NCBI GenBank assembly: GCA_949358305.1
Contig: OX442317.1
Location: 6,700,186-6,764,185, forward strand
Reading direction: 5' to 3'
Source: Strigamia acuminata
Taxonomy: Eukaryota > Arthropoda > Chilopoda > Geophilomorpha > Linotaeniidae
DNA length: 64,000 bases
Shown: piece by piece, positions 13,301-28,000 of the stretch
How the letters are laid out: every line of letters starts with the position of its first letter
Position numbering within the stretch: position 1 is the stretch's first letter
Translations under genes and position numbers: made by a program
The notes under the pieces: generated by a model
Seen by the model: only the letters and a program-made list of their open reading frames with translations
Databases searched by the model: none
What the model was told of the DNA's origin: nothing

Positions 13301-14331
13301 ACCATGTTCAAATTACATTAAATTTAATACAATTAGTGGCCTAGTGTGTTAAAGCTATATACACGCACGAGGAAATGGGCCGAAATTCTATTTGTTGGAC
13401 ACTGGAGAAAGCGAGAAATTGGAATTTACATGAAATCTTTCTCTTTTTTTATTACTAAAAGAGAAAAAAAAAGATGTTAAGCTGCCCCCCAATACCACTG
13501 TGTGTTGCAGATAAGCAAAAGAGAGTCAAAAGTTTGCCATGCAGAAAAGCAACGGGTCAAGCCATAAAAATGGAAGAGGTTTTCCCACGTGGCTAGAGGG
13601 AGAGGAAGTTCGAAGCTATGAAATATTCAGGATTCTTTTATTTTCGGAAGACAGGCTTCATTCGTATGTCAGCGCCGGAAATAAACAGCGTGTTCGGTTG
13701 ATTATGAGAAAGTGCAGGTCCTTCGGTCTATCTATTTCTCTGGGATTGGATGTTGAGTCTGGTCCGCTGGAAACGCCAAAGCAGACTTGTCATGGATATT
13801 GACATTTTGACAAGCTTGCAATGGATAAAGGTTTGGTCTCATTCATCATTGTCACAAGTCATTCACAGCAGTTTACTTGAGCATTTTTATTACAGAGTGC
13901 ATATCACTCCATCAACACTACGTGCCAGTTTCAATATCTTTTATCCATTAGTTTTAGGTGAAGGCCACGAGTTGAATGAAATATTTACATATGTTAACAG
14001 ATGTTGATCATCTTTGTTCACACCCCCTACGGAGGAAGTTGTAATTTATTAATCTACGTGCAAATTATTGCTTTAATGCAAGGCGAGTAAAACAGCTGCA
14101 TGCTTTGATTTGCACGAGGAAGAAAAATAAATGAATTTGGACTCTGCATTTCATTTTATGGTATATTGCTTTTTAAAATACATACATGGCAATACATTTC
14201 AATGTTTTTTTTTGTTATTGTTGTATTGGAAATACAAATACGAAGCAACTGCAGGAAATATTGAGACAATATGATTTCGGCTCAATAATAAGGTTTCTGG
14301 AGGGAAAATCATTGGAATGTAGATTGAAATA
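10380..14331. other. Non-coding stretch, no gene recognised
   Basis: Only short open frames unlike any family I know are present. An 87-codon ATG frame at 13539-13802 has reasonable composition but no recognisable domain, and is listed here only as a weak possibility. A CT-rich tract lies at about 13205-13268. Confidence 0.5.
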
Positions 14332-14338
14332 GTTTTAT

Positions 14339-14565
14339 CTAGGACGATCAGTACAGGATTTCACATTCGCCATTTTTTTTAAATCCAAAAAATAGTGCCT
14401 GAAAATTATTTATTGCCTTTTTAGATATTATTTTTAAATCAAACATTAAATAAAATTGATCTATAGTTATGAAGTTCGTCGAAAATGTAAATGCCGGATG
14501 TCAGTTGTTCTCCATTTGCCCGCAAAATAACTTCATGTTGCACTGTTTTGGCCGGATCGTCCTAG
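14339..14565. mobile_element. MITE with CTAGGACGATC ends and 7-bp flanking repeats
   Basis: The segment starts CTAGGACGATC and ends GATCGTCCTAG. GTTTTAT is repeated directly on both sides (14332-14338 and 14566-14572), consistent with a target-site duplication of about 7-8 bp. The interior is non-coding. Interior blocks such as TTTTTAAATCAAACATTAAA and GATGTCAGTTGT recur in the relative at 50927-51280. Confidence 0.75.
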
Positions 14566-14572
14566 GTTTTAT

Positions 14573-17500
14573 CTATATAAAATAAATGTGAATGTTTGAT
14601 TTAGTTTTTATCTTGTATTCGGCTTTATTTAAAAGTTTAGTTTTTTAATCAATAGGACATAGGCTGAGCAAGTTGCCAGATGTCTAGAATGAAATGATAG
14701 TTCAATCTTGAATAGAAGAGAAAGAAAGAGAGAGAAAGAGGGGAAAAATGAAATTGTATGTGTATTCGAAAGGATAATTGGAAGTTTTGGAAGAAAGGTG
14801 CTATCGTTCCTAAATCCACTTTATTCTCTCTCTACAATATACACGCTTCTTTCTTGAAACGGAGGAGCAAAATGGAAGTCGTGTGTGATTGGTAAGGAAG
14901 GGTTTCTTTCCTCAGTCTGGAGGCGAACGGACGAGTTTGAAGTTGAACAAACCTGCTCGACTTAACGCAAGCAATAACCACTAAGTATTATTGTTTCTTT
15001 TTTTCTTTTGCTTTTATTGATCAAAGTTTTCAATCCAAAATAATTTGCTGATAAGATTAGAGAATTTCTCGTGCATGTGCATGAAAATAACTTGAAGGGA
15101 TGTGCAGGGTTTAGTCGAGAAATGTTTTCCGTACACAATCAAAACAGTAAATTGAAAGAACGAGGCCAAAATGAATGTAAACAAACGGTGAACGCAGAGG
15201 CGGATTTATAGTCTTTGGGGCCCTATTTGCAGAAAGAAAATTTTTTTTTGTGAAAATTAAATTTAAAACAGAAAAAAAAAACAATATTTATATATATTTT
15301 TGAATTCATTACGGGCCCCTTCTCCTGCGAGGACTGCGAGAAGCTATAAATCGTTTCGGTATACTAATAACTTGTATTTTAAATTGCGATTAATATTAAT
15401 CTTATTAGCTAACGCGTGTACACACTACACATGCAATAAAAATTGATGCATGCACAATAATTTGCAGTATTTTAAACGAGCCCCGCGACGATCGTTCATA
15501 ACCCGAAATGCTTTGCGTGCAAATAAGCGTAATTATTATTAACACGTATAAACATGGAATAAGGAGTCGCAGCCAACATGTTTATTACTCTTTGCTGTGC
15601 GAAATTGAGGCAGATCCTGCTGCGGAAAGTTCAAAGGGTTAGCTGTGACATAAGCAATATCTGTAGAGCTAGTTCACTCACATTTGTCGTTTTGTAATAT
15701 ACTTGCTGCGCTATGTTAGGGCATTTGGGGGATATTTTGTCGCTTAGTGAGCACAAATTGCAAGCAGAACCAACTTAATCTGTTGGCGATGAAAGTTAAA
15801 CCACGCCACGGATTTTTCTTCCTTTCTTCGGTAAAGCTGATTGAAAAGTAAAGAGGATTGTGCAATCATTTTCAAGATATGGAGAATAAATCCTCACTAG
15901 TCTGTCATCATTCCAATATTGTCGATAAGGTGAAGTGTGTGCCAAAACGTCGATTTGCTTTACTTCTCTTATCAAGTGTTTGACATTATTCATCTTTTTT
16001 GCTTTGTTTGTTTGCGTTTTCTTGAATTATTTATTTATTTTTTATTTTTTTTACAGGTAAGTGGCACATTTTCTTCAGACCTTAGGAAGGTAGGATTCAG
16101 ATGAATGCGTAAATTATAAGATAGCTTTAAGGATTAGGCAGTACTGTAAGCTAGGACGATCTCTTCTGAGATAATTAAAATATGCAGAAATATGCATATC
16201 AATCCATTGATATTCAATGACATCAATCTTGACTTGGTCTCTCGTCTTACTTTAACAGGAGGATTAAAAAAGCCCAAAAAGCAACAATTTTTTTGAATAT
16301 CCGCCCGGCCCGAATAACCGCCGGGGTTCAAATAAGCGCTGGGGAGTCGGGTCCAAAAAATAAATAAACGCCCAGGCCACAATTTGATGCTATACATTTT
16401 GGAATGCATTGTGAAAAGCGATATATTGTAAAATATATTTTTGAAGCATTTTGGTTTCTGTAGAATTTCACAGCTGTTTACTGCAGAAATGTCATTAAAT
16501 CTCTGCTGGGAATTAAGAGAGACCAGTGAATTATTTGAGACAAAAGAAAGTAGCATGGTGCTTGACTTGAAGCAAGAAACATGTGAAAAACAAAAAAATA
16601 TCTTAAAGCGCATTACTGACGTTTCCTTTCCTACACAAAAACTATTATTTTATTTTATTTTGTATTTTTTTTGAAAAATAATGATGCGGCTGAAAACAAA
16701 ATGTACTTCTTGATTGCACAGCTTTATGCTTGTGAAAATACGCAGAGCAGAGAAAATACAAATACATTATTTAAGAAAATATCTATAGGCAATACTGTGC
16801 GATTAAATATTAGACATTTAATTTCATACTGTAAATAATACTCTACAAACAAACAAATTCTTCCCGAGGGTACAATAATTTTTTTATTCCAAGATGAAAA
16901 TTGAAGATTTCTTAAAGTTGATACACCAAGTCGCTAAATTTGCACACTTGAGGTCATTATTGAATTTAAATGATTAACGTTCTTCAGCCGTATTGATTAA
17001 ATGTGTTTGTTTAACACGAGATAGTGAAACATTGTACAAGTTATGTTTATTTTGAAAGTTGGGTCAATTATAATTGCACATTAAAAAAGAGGTAATTTTC
17101 TCCTTGGAAGGTTCAATCCCTTTTTAAGAAGCAACTTGTTCAATAAGTAGCAGCTGTGCTCGCCAGTATGTTTCCTTCCTAAAGAAGTAGCATATGAGTT
17201 GAGAGAAAAGTGCCTTTACACAAGTGACTGCAGTCACAGAAAGAAAACTCACTTTTGCGTGTAATTTCCTTTCACTGGAAGGAGAACTCATGAGAGACAT
17301 TTTTGTGAGATATAGCTCGAAAAGGTTTAATTTTTTATTCCATCAAAAAACACTTCTTTTTACTCACTTTATTCACGCTTGGATGTGCAAGATCTGATGA
17401 ATAATCCTGACACAACTTTTCACAATAAATCCATTTATTTCTTGCACTGAAAGCCGCTGGAAACTATTTTTCATTTCTAGTTTTGCTTTTTTTTGGCGTG

Positions 17501-19839
17501 TCTTGCTTGTCCTACTGTAATTTATGAAGTGACAATTTCAACTTGATTAGTGTACACACTTTTTTTTTTTTTTTTTTTTTTTAAAGAAGAAAAAAAGGGA
17601 TAAGGTTTTTTTTTTATTGGGTAATTTTCGGTTGGTTACTTGGTGTGGAACTGAACTTCATTTGATCCATTGCAACAGTTTTGTCTTTTATGGTTTTCCC
17701 CATATTCCAAGTTAATTGCAAGAAGACAATTAAGATTCATTTATTGCTGTTCCTAAACTAACACCGCAAAGCCGCACTAGAAGTTACTAGGGGCCATTGA
17801 TTCGATTTGGGTGTATCCGGAATTGGACTTGACTGTAAGAGAATGCGTAAAATTGTAATTTTTTTTTTATATATATAGAACTTTCAGTGGTCACGTTGAC
17901 GAGATCGTGGTTTTATAGATGAATTGAGTGCACGCCATAAAACAATTGAGTTTTTTATTTTTTTTTATTTTTTTAAATGTTAGAGAAAATGGCATGCAGG
18001 GAAGTGATAAGATGATCCGGATGGTTTTTGATATCTGAAGATTAGTATTTAGTTTCTTGCTGCAGGATGTACGATAAAAGAAAGATATATTTATTTGTAT
18101 TCATTCTTTTCATCCTGTCGGCGATAAAAAGGGGCCGTTTCCCCACTTGGACGTATTTTAGAGAAAAAGAGAGTAATTTGTTTTACCGCCCATAGTCATT
18201 AATTGGAGAGTTTTATTGTAGCCGGAAAATGATAAATAAATCGATTTCCAATGCATCGAGCTAATTCAAATTACTAAAGATTTAAAAACTTCTAAAAAGT
18301 CAAGTATAGAACTGATTTTTAATTGTAGTTTCCCAAGCACGTCTGGGAAAACTATAAATCATTTATTACATTAGTAATGAAAAGTTTGTAATACATTTTC
18401 CGATGAAAAACTGGCACTAACATTTGGATCAAGTAGGTCAGTTTAGAGATAAAAAGTGCAATAACATAAAGATATCTTTGAGTTTCAGCACCACAATAAT
18501 AATATAATAATAAAAAAAAGAGTATATAGGGTGTAATTAGAAATTTTTATTCGATCAAATGTTATAAAATTTAACCGGAATCGTTTGCTGCATAGAGAGG
18601 CTGTAAAAACATCTTTATTATGGAGCTGGCGAGTCAAAATTCTGCAAATAGTTTTGATGCTGCACAAAGACGGGGCTGCAAACATCCTTGACGACTTTTC
18701 CTACTTAATTAAATTATTTAGCCGTATATAAAATGGGTTGAGCTATTGACCTCCATTTTCTCCGCTAATTGCATCGTTACGGCGATGTCCTTCCTCACCG
18801 CTCTCGAGTCCCGCACCTTAACATAGTTTTCACACGCCTGCATCGCCATCGCCATCGCCATCCAGCACCGTGGAGCACTTCCTTTTTAACTTTTTGCCTT
18901 TGTGCAAACCTCTCAGTTCCTGAGGGGCCAGGGCCCCCAGTAATTGCTTGTAAAGAACGTATTGGTCTCTAGTCGTCCATTGCCAGCTCATAGTTGAAGG
19001 GATTGAAGCATCGGTGCATCAGTATCAGGGCGTCTTTCTTTCAAGCATTGATCCAAGACGAATTTGAGACCAGAAGGTGCTTTATGCTCGGCCATTCTAG
19101 GCAAGCGTGCAAGTATAGGAGGCAGTGTTATGGTACATTGACTTGCGCCAAGAATGAGGCAAAGGGTGCGAGGCCAAATGTTTGCAACTGTATGGAAGTG
19201 GAGCTTTTCTTAAAGATGTTGAATTTCACAGTCAATAAATTATATATAAATTGCACGTGCTGGAGGGCGTGGAATAAAATGGGAGAGATATGCCCGTTTA
19301 TGCAAAGGCGTTTAACTGATGCCAGGTTAAATTGTCAACATTTTAATCCCTCATAAATTTTATGAGTTATAAAATTCGGATTTTAGGGTTTAATATATGG
19401 CAGGAGGAATATGCAATTACTCAAGTCTGTTTTTTCTTTTTTAGTTTTTTGGTTTTTTAAAAGGATATAGAGGAAACTGTGAATTAATTCACAAAGATAA
19501 TGCGACTGTACAAACACAGGAACGCATCAAAAATGCATTAGGTTCCAAAGCATTCCAAAACTTGTGTTGCAAAACTTCATGGTGGTCTATGGAAGTATTT
19601 GTGTGCAATTTCTTTAGGCAGTATAATAATAAAATATTTAAGTTTAATAATACTAAGCAAATAGATGAGTAGCTAACAGAAACAAAATATTAATTGTACT
19701 CAGCAAATTTAATGTTGTTTACTTCAGAACTTAATCAATTTGGTACACATTACCAGTAGTAGTAGCTACTGGCATTATCTACTTCGAATTACAAGGCAGA
19801 TTGGTAATAAATGTTGATGAATTAAGGTTAGTTCAATAA
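14573..19839. other. Non-coding stretch, no gene recognised
   Basis: It contains a fragment of the 4778-4968 MITE interior (16199-16268), GC-rich motifs related to the 6349-6652 element (about 16300-16380), a run of about 23 T (17560-17582) and a short CATCGC repeat (about 18841-18862). No convincing coding exon or RNA gene was seen. Confidence 0.5.
16199..16268. repeat. Fragment related to the interior of the 4778-4968 MITE
   Basis: The blocks ATCCATTGA, ATTCAATG, CATCAATCTTGACT and TCTCGTCTTACT occur in the same order and spacing as in 4836-4908. The terminal inverted repeats of the full element are absent here. It is probably a decayed or recombined copy. Confidence 0.65.
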
Positions 19840-20149
19840 TTTACCGTATTAACCCGCTTTAAGCTGCATGCCTGTATAGTGCGAGTTTTCAGATGTCCAC
19901 AATGTAGGAAATTGGCCTAAATTTCTATAAATTTTCCAAAATTTTAGTAATAATCTTCAGAATATCAATAAAACTCAAATTTTAGGCCCAAATTCTAACA
20001 TAATTATTCACCCGGGCTCTTTTAAATAAAATAAAAACAGGTTTTTCACTCAAACCGGCATGCCGGTTGAAACTGTTTGACTGTAATTCCAAAAACTTGG
20101 TAAACCCACGTCCAACGGCATGCAGCTTAAAGTCGGGTAATACGGTAAA
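19840..20149. mobile_element. MITE with TTTACCGTATTA ends, about 310 bp
   Basis: The left end starts TTTACCGTATTAACCCG followed by CTTTAAGCTGCATGCC. The right end carries the inverted complement with one or two differences, giving terminal repeats of about 31 bp. The interior has no coding capacity. The target duplication is not clear. Confidence 0.75.
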
Positions 20150-21910
20150 GTAAAACGAGCGCTTGGTTTTCTTGATTTTGTGGTCCCTTATCAAGAAACA
20201 CAATCTTTTTCAATGAGCAATCCAAGCGGCAGGTGTTAAGAGGCTTGTTGTTACCGTTCTGCTGTATATCGGAAGATAAAGTCAGATTTATCACGGAACA
20301 AGAAAATGCTTCTATTTTTGACTGCACCTACTTGTATTCTAAACAATAGCAGGCGATTTGTGATAAACGATCACCACCTATTGGTCACGATTTTCGTTGC
20401 GTCTCGAAAAGCGACACAATATGCGGTTGTCGGAGACTATAGAAAATAATGGCAATAAGGAAGTATTGTGAAAATATGAAGCGTGATTGTGAGGACGTTC
20501 CCTTCCACTCTACACTCTTGAAGTTTTCCTACATCGCCGTATAATGGCTTGCAAAGTGTCACTCTAAATTAAATAGAAAGATAAGGGCGAGACCATCTCC
20601 ATGCATATTAAGGGTGAATTTATGACCAGTGTGTTTGCTTATCTGTCCTTTACTGCACGCATTCATTTCCCTTCTTCTTCCACCCTTACCTAAAATGCTG
20701 CATTAAAAGAATGTTGCATTTATGCATTAATAGTTTGACTTAGGCCATGCTTTTTATGGCGCCAGTAGGTGCTAATGCGACGAGCCCTGTTTACCTAAAT
20801 TAACTTGTGCTCGTTCAATGGAATAGCCTCGCTCGTAAATTTCAATTCAAAATTTTATATCCCTTTTTAATCGAAAATGTCAACGTTGTGTGCTAAACTC
20901 GATTAATGACTGCAATTTTCTAATATTATTTTTATCTTCATTATTACTACCGTATTTACACATACACGTAAATTAACTACGTCCCGTATGCGAATTTGAA
21001 AATGGGATGCGTATTTTCGTGTAAAACAATGTATTAAAGCGTTACACAAACACGTTTTTTTAAATGAGTGGAAAAAATATGCAGTTTGTTTCAATTGGAT
21101 TTACTGATTGACATTATATTTAATTGCTTTAACCTTCCCCAGAGGGTGTATAATTAATTAACAGTGCAGTTAAAAATTAACGCCAACAAGGAAAGTGTTA
21201 ATATATCACCATGCGGACATATACAGATAATGTAATGACATTGATATTGGCCACACTTTAACTGATAAGGTTTGCATTTGTTGCACTCAGAACTGTTAAA
21301 AGGAAAAAATTGGTTGGGAATAAATATTTAAATTGGAGAGAAGGTGCCGTTGGTGTTTGGCTTAAATTTTTTTTTTTTTTTTTTTGGTGGGGGGTATGAG
21401 AGATTCAAATTCACATTAGCAATCTACATTCAAGATTAGTTTCAACTTAATTCGTTTGCCTGCAGCTGAGGGACTTTGCTGAGAAAATAAAAATCTTGAT
21501 GATATACACACTCATGATGATGAGCTAGGCCTGTGGCAACATGATAATCATTGATGAAATTTTCCAAACGGAAAATTTAAAAAAAGAGCTAGAGTTTTGA
21601 TTCTGACAATATTTTAGCAGTGCTGGAAAAAGCTCGTTGATGACATTAAATATAATGGTCTAGTTCTAGTGCTTTTTCAGATTGTAAATGAAATTGGATT
21701 CTACGCAAACTGTAATACTGATAAAGAGGAGGTTAAACTATTGATCGGCAGATAAAATGATTGCCAAAGATTGGTTAAAGTAGTTGAAAATCATTCCTAG
21801 CTGCTTAAAGCGTCGAATAAAGAACAAAAGGTGGTCAAAATGATTTTTAAAAAAACCAAAAATTTAACGTAATTCTGTTCTCTATCAACTTAGAGATGCA
21901 AGATTTGAAG

Positions 21911-22053
21911 GAAGACCCTTGGTTGATTTGCAGGGAAGCCCTTGTTTGATGTGCAGGGAAGCCCTTGCTTGATTTGCAGGAAAGCTTTTACTTGATTTGC
22001 AGGAAAGCCCTTGCTTGATATGCAGGAAATCCCTTGCTTGATTTGCAGGAAAG
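21911..22053. repeat. 24-bp tandem repeat, about 6 copies
   Basis: The unit is close to TTGATTTGCAGGGAAGCCCT plus TGCT, repeated about six times with point differences. Because 24 is a multiple of three, the minus strand reads as an 8-residue repeat (variants of NQARASLH and IKQGLPCK). I take this as a minisatellite rather than a gene. Confidence 0.85.
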
Positions 22054-25000
22054 TTCAACCGCAATTTATGTGCTCGTGTATACTTTTTGCTTGGCAAAAA
22101 GTTTTTAAAAAATGTGTATCATCTTTAAAGTTTGTTCTTGTGTACCTTCAACTAACGACTCTGTGATTTAAAGTATTTGCTAGATTAATGGCTTGAAAAA
22201 GGGAAATTCTCCGTGTTCTTGCATTTATGACATAAGTTATTACAGTTGCAACGCAAAACTCACTGCAATCACTCACATCCGCTCACAGCTTGTACACATT
22301 AAAGATATTATTATTGTGGTTTATTTGAGTTGTGCATCTAATTCAAAAAATGCTTAAATAAAAAGGAATTTTTGCGTTTGCAAATCCATCTAGTTTGGTA
22401 CCGGTGTGAAGCTAATTTCCTGTATAAAAGCGAGGGTTGACATAACATTTAACGAACGGTGACTATATCTCTAAACCTGATCTCCGAGTTCATCAGGGTC
22501 AGGTTACAAACAATTTTGTGATGGATCTCGCAGCCATAGCGGTACGGAAAGGTTGACAAGCACGGGGAAAAGGAGAATATGTTTGCAGACGCTTGTTGTG
22601 ATTGATGAGTACACTACATGGGTACGGAACAAGAACAGTCTCACTCAAGCGAATAAGTTGGAAATTTTAGAGTGTGGAGGAGGTGAAAAAAAAATTTGGG
22701 GTGTTTCAATCTTTATTTTTTTTTCTTTTTTCTTTTACTCTGACAATGATTTATTGCTTCCATTTTGCTTCAACTAGACTAATCGACAGGGCTGGAGAAA
22801 TTCAGAAACACAGGAGAAAACAGACGTGTGATTTCGATTTAATTAAAATAAGAACTATTTAATCATGATTGTAAAACGTGTCACACATCCTGAAAAAATT
22901 ACGTAATAATTTCGTCTTGATGATAAATGGATCTCCTTACAAATGATTCAGACAGAAGAAGTAGAGAAACAGAAATTGAAACTTTGCATTTCTATTTTCC
23001 TAAGTGATTTATTATTTATTTGTCTTGCTGCAGTTTGGAATCCGAAAGTGAATTTTAAAACTGTTATTACATATCACTGTTGATCTTTGCTGCATTTGCT
23101 GTAGTTGCTTCGAGCACCAAGAATACATTTAGTGCAGTACACACTAATCTTATTCTCATAGATATTATCATTGAATGTATTATTGAATTACATGTGCAAG
23201 TAGACTATGTACTTGTAAGAGAGCTTTCTTCAGAAATCGAGTCTTTGTTTAATATAAATTCTTAATGATATTGGTAAATGAGAAGAGAATATCATATTGA
23301 AGGGAAAAAACCTTTGAGTCACATTCTGTCAACAATTTGATCAATCCCTTTGAAATTCCACTTTTGGAGTGATGGGTGGGGAATTGTATGCAAGTCCCAC
23401 ATACATTTTCTTCCATTTGATACTGGGCAAACAGCACTTCAAAAGAATCTGAAAAATCACTCATACATCGCTGTATTAACTTGAGCAGGGTTAACGTAAG
23501 CAGATAAAGAAGGAAATGATTTTTCCTTTAAAGCCTTTCTCGTTTGTATTAGTGGTATAAAGGAACTTTGGAGATTGAATTAATGAATAGTTTTGTCTCT
23601 TTTGTGTCCGTTGTGTCTTGGATGATGTATGCCTCGCTCTTTGAGCTATTATTCAATGTTACAAGTCCAATAGGTTTTAACTAGTTGCTTATAATTGCTC
23701 GCAGTGTTGACGTACACGCGGAACAGCCAATGAGGTTCGTTTTGCACATTTGCTTGGAAGGACTTTGATTTATTCTCTCATTTTGCATTGAAGATGGAAT
23801 GAGTCATTTCGGAAAATGAGCAAACTTGGAAAGTTGTTAAGTCAGATGAAAAGTTACGATCAAGACTTGCATATCGTGCCAAGTTTGTTATTAGAATGAA
23901 ATGAATTATAATTGAATAAAGTGTAGCTCAAACCGATCGAGGTGATTTAAACTTGGATGAATGTTTGCACTGAAGGAGCGAGGAAGAAAGTTTTATGTAT
24001 GGAGAGGTTCGAACCACATGATTATGTGGACATTGAATTTAGCTTTGAAAAAAAGTGTTAGACTTGCATATTGATGTATCTGCGTAATAAAATACTGAAC
24101 CAACGTGATATTGCTGTGTATTCTTGAGGTTTCTTCAATTAAATATTGATTTTGGTTTGTTTGATTTTAGTCTAAAGAAGGAAACTGGGTCCAATTAAAG
24201 TTAAATCAATTAATTGTACGAATTTTCTGCTTACAAACAGTTTAAAAAGACAGTAATGGGAGTTGTTTTCTTGCTACATGGGTGAACAGTGTTGGAATTT
24301 CACGAAATTAATTATCTGCTTGCACAGTTTATTTAGGGAATTGGAAAAATTGAATCTTTGTTTACTGTTGCTGTGACTTTTAATCTTAATGTGTTAGATA
24401 GTTAGTTATAAAATTATTTTTTCTTTCTTTCTTAATTTATATTTTTTAATTTCGAAGGTTTAAACTGTGCGTTAGTTTATTCATTATGCGATGTCGACGT
24501 TTTCCAATAGAGAGATAAAAATGGAATTATTTGGAAGTACATGAAGAAAATATTTGAGCCAGTTTCAATTTATTCTTTTGAAATCAAATCAAAATTTATC
24601 ACGTGCGAATATTGGCCCTCCGTATATCCAAATATAATCAAACCTTCCAATTCCAGCCAGATGCGTGTAACAACGCCTTTTGCGCATTTTCAACCGGTCG
24701 CTGAGGTCGCAACATGAAATTTATAAAATGAGGTTAGCAGGCGGAGCACGCGGTTCACAACTACGCAGTTGAGTTGTAAGCCAGATGGCGAAAATTCAAT
24801 TTGAACTCAACTTAACCTTGGAATGCACAACACCGTATTACCTGCCCCACACCCATCCCATCATAGCTCAATGCTTTGTCTCTCTCTCTCGCACTCGCAC
24901 ATTATAACGTAACTCATTCCAGTCGCGCTAATTTCTCGTTTCTCGTCGTCGAAGCTATCAATCGATGCTTTATGAGTCCATGCTTCATCCATAATGAAGC

Positions 25001-28000
25001 TGTCATGAATGGAATGTCATAACTGATTGCTGCAGACACTTTAAATTGGATCGCAGAGCGACAGAGCCGGCGCCAAATATTTAATCACGAATATCTAGAG
25101 ATACCTGATGCAAACAAAAGAGTGTTTGAAGACTGAAAAGGCTGAAAGATAGCGGGGCCCTTTAGGTCAATGGCACACGAATAGGGCCTTATGTCTTGTT
25201 AAGTATCAATAAGGTTTTTGTGCAGTGACAAATGTGTTGATGTACGATCAATTTGTGACGATAAAGTTGAAGGGGAATGTGAAATAATTTACTCTTGGGG
25301 AAAGTAATGTTTATCAATTGTGTGCGCACTTGAGCAGAAATTATATTTCGCTTCTGCCAAGTCTAGCACACACCTGAATTCTCTCCCAATAGATGGAGAG
25401 GAGAGAGAGACACTCAATTATTCACTCGTGTTTGTCTATTAAATAACTATCTTGCTGGTTGAGCACTTGTAAATAAGCGTGTGGTCTGGACTACTTGTGC
25501 ACATAATAATGTCATTATTTTATTCTAAGTGTTTGTTTTACCTGCATTGCTGAAATGTAATTAATTTCGAATGAAGTGAGAGAATTGAGAGATTTGTACG
25601 CCTGCGTGTTTCACCGAGAGATATGGGTTTGTTTAAAGCTATTTTTTACGAACCAGAGAATGAATAAATAAGAGATGTTGTATTAATAATGCACGTGTTT
25701 ATTTTGCAGCGAGTGCTTCCATTGTAAACACATTTCTAATTTAAATATTTGATTTTTTTTTAAAAAGAAAAAATAGTTGCTTTTTAAAAAAGAAGAAATA
25801 ATAATAGGAATAATAATAGGGAAAATAATTGGTTTTTAAAGTTTATATATTTTTATTAAATGCTTTGACTCCCATCTTGTTTGGCGAATGTCAACAATGT
25901 CACCAATTAATTTAAATTTCTATAAATAAATAAAATCTACATTTGTTAATTAATTTTAGTTGCATTTCATTCAAAATTTAAAATTATTAAGAATGTAATA
26001 TTAATTTTTTTTAAATTATTTTTATTATTATTTAAAATATTATTTTTAATACTCACTCTTCTCTTATAAGACCTTACAAGTTTTAAATAATCCCATTATA
26101 CAACTTTTACCACCAAACCATTTAGTGAGCTTAACTGCACTGCTTATAGCTTTTACATCTCTTTTTAAAGTCCTTAGAAAAGTGGTCAATATTATTGATC
26201 TAAGATCTTTAAATATATTCACTATTAAAACTATTTTCTTTAAATTTTTTTTTCTTTAATTTTTTTTTGCATTTTACAATCGTCCTACTTAAAAAATAAA
26301 ATAAAAATAAAAGTTGAACATTAACGCACGGAACGTAATTTTGTGTAATCCTGTTACTTTTATGGGAAATTAATGGACTAACCATGCGAAGAAGAAGAGA
26401 GGGAAAAAGTGAGATTCGAGAGTTCACTTTTTTATGACTTCTGGAACGTGAGCTGCTCAAGATGGTTGCATTTCTTCGCAAACTAGATGTTAATGCGACT
26501 TTGTGGTATAGACGCAAAATACTCGTAAAATCTATCCAAGAAAAAAACACATGTTACGGCTTAGTATTAAGTGCAAAAAGTGCCCCTTGATACTCTGTAT
26601 TTGCCTCTCCCTGTTTATTACAACAAACTTACAATTCACTTAATTAATTTGCACGCACTCATTAAACAAGAAAAGCCATTGAATCGACCATTTTTTTCAC
26701 TACGCCGGTAGTTTAATTTTATCAAATAGAGCAACCACTTCAATAAAATAGGTAGCCATTTTTTTTTCTTAAAAAAAAATTTTTTTTTATATATATAAAT
26801 TTTTTTTTCTTATTTCAAAAGTCCACTGGCTCTGCTTGAAGATCTGAAGCCAAAATTTTTTTCTGCCTCTTTTAATCAAGTTTCTCATCTTTTCCTTTTG
26901 CCCTTAAAGCAAAGAGAAGTCTTTCAAGTCTAGGATATGGGTAATTCATTGGGAATTCAATGTCCCTCATACGGCAGAACTTTGACTCATTCATTCACCT
27001 ACTACTTTTAATAAAATAATAAGGAAGTTATGTTAGGATGTAACCTACACTCGTGCAACTACTGGAACTTTTAGGCTTGTTATCTTTAAAGTAACGGTTC
27101 CATTTACAATTGCTTAAATTTATACATAATTAAATGGACGAGTGCGTGTTAGAGACACCAACTCGCATGCACACGTTGATAAAACATTTTTTCAATGTTT
27201 AGTTTGAAAACTTTTCGTTTTTATTAAAAATTATAGAATATTTTTTTTTATCTTTTTGAAAAGCGAGTCGCTGCATGAATGCCAATCCAGCTTTCTACAA
27301 TAAATCTATTCTTTCTTTTTCTTTTTTTTAGTTTACAATAAATGCAAAATGTTTTAAAATTCTAGAAATTCAAGTCATTTTAAACATATTTAATGTGACA
27401 TCTGAGGGAATAAGTTATTGGTTTTAATAGCAATGACATTATGAGATAGCACTTTAAGTTGGAAGTTTTTCTTTTCTTTTTCTTCTATTTTTTGTGTGGG
27501 TGTATCAATTCTGATAATATTCAGTGGCTCCCCTAAGTGCCCCTTGTGGGCTGTAATGGGCTCCATTTTTTTTTAAAGCGCCATCATTCATTAGAACTCT
27601 AAAATGTCTAAATATAGCGAGTTAATTCTAATAAAACAAAAAAAAATTGTCAGTGACTGATTTTACTCTTTATTAAACGTGATTATGATCGAAAACATTT
27701 TCACATCTCAAATGAAAAAGAAATTATCTAGAAAAAAAATCAATAATCAATAATAATAATAATAATAAAAATTTCTCAGGGTAATTTTTGTTAAATTTGG
27801 AAATGCAGGGTATTTGGAGGTGTGTTCTGACGATAAACTTCATTTAGCGCCGTGACAAAGGCTTTTGTTTAGGTCATTGCTTTTTTTTCATATTATTTTT
27901 TTCGCTGCCTCAATATTCGTCGAGTCGTTCTTTCTTTAACTTTGCCTCGTCGGGGACGCATTGCAGTGCACTACAACATCCCAACGGCGGGCTATATTGC

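Noticed and set aside
15192-15350. Possible weak inverted repeat (GGATTTATAG ... CTATAAATC, GGGGCCC ... GGGCCCC)
   Set aside because: The arms are short and interrupted, with no target duplication visible; too weak to call an element.
18994-19356. Frame with a C-x4-H-x4-C piece (CFMLGHSRQACKYRRQC) that recalls a zinc knuckle of LINE gag-like proteins
   Set aside because: The first Cys pair is missing, there is no ATG start, and no reverse transcriptase or other LINE remnant is nearby.
23380-23465. GQTA-like reading resembling the start of an Ig domain, considered as the missing Dpr Ig1 exon
   Set aside because: No cysteine follows at the right distance and there are no matching splice sites.
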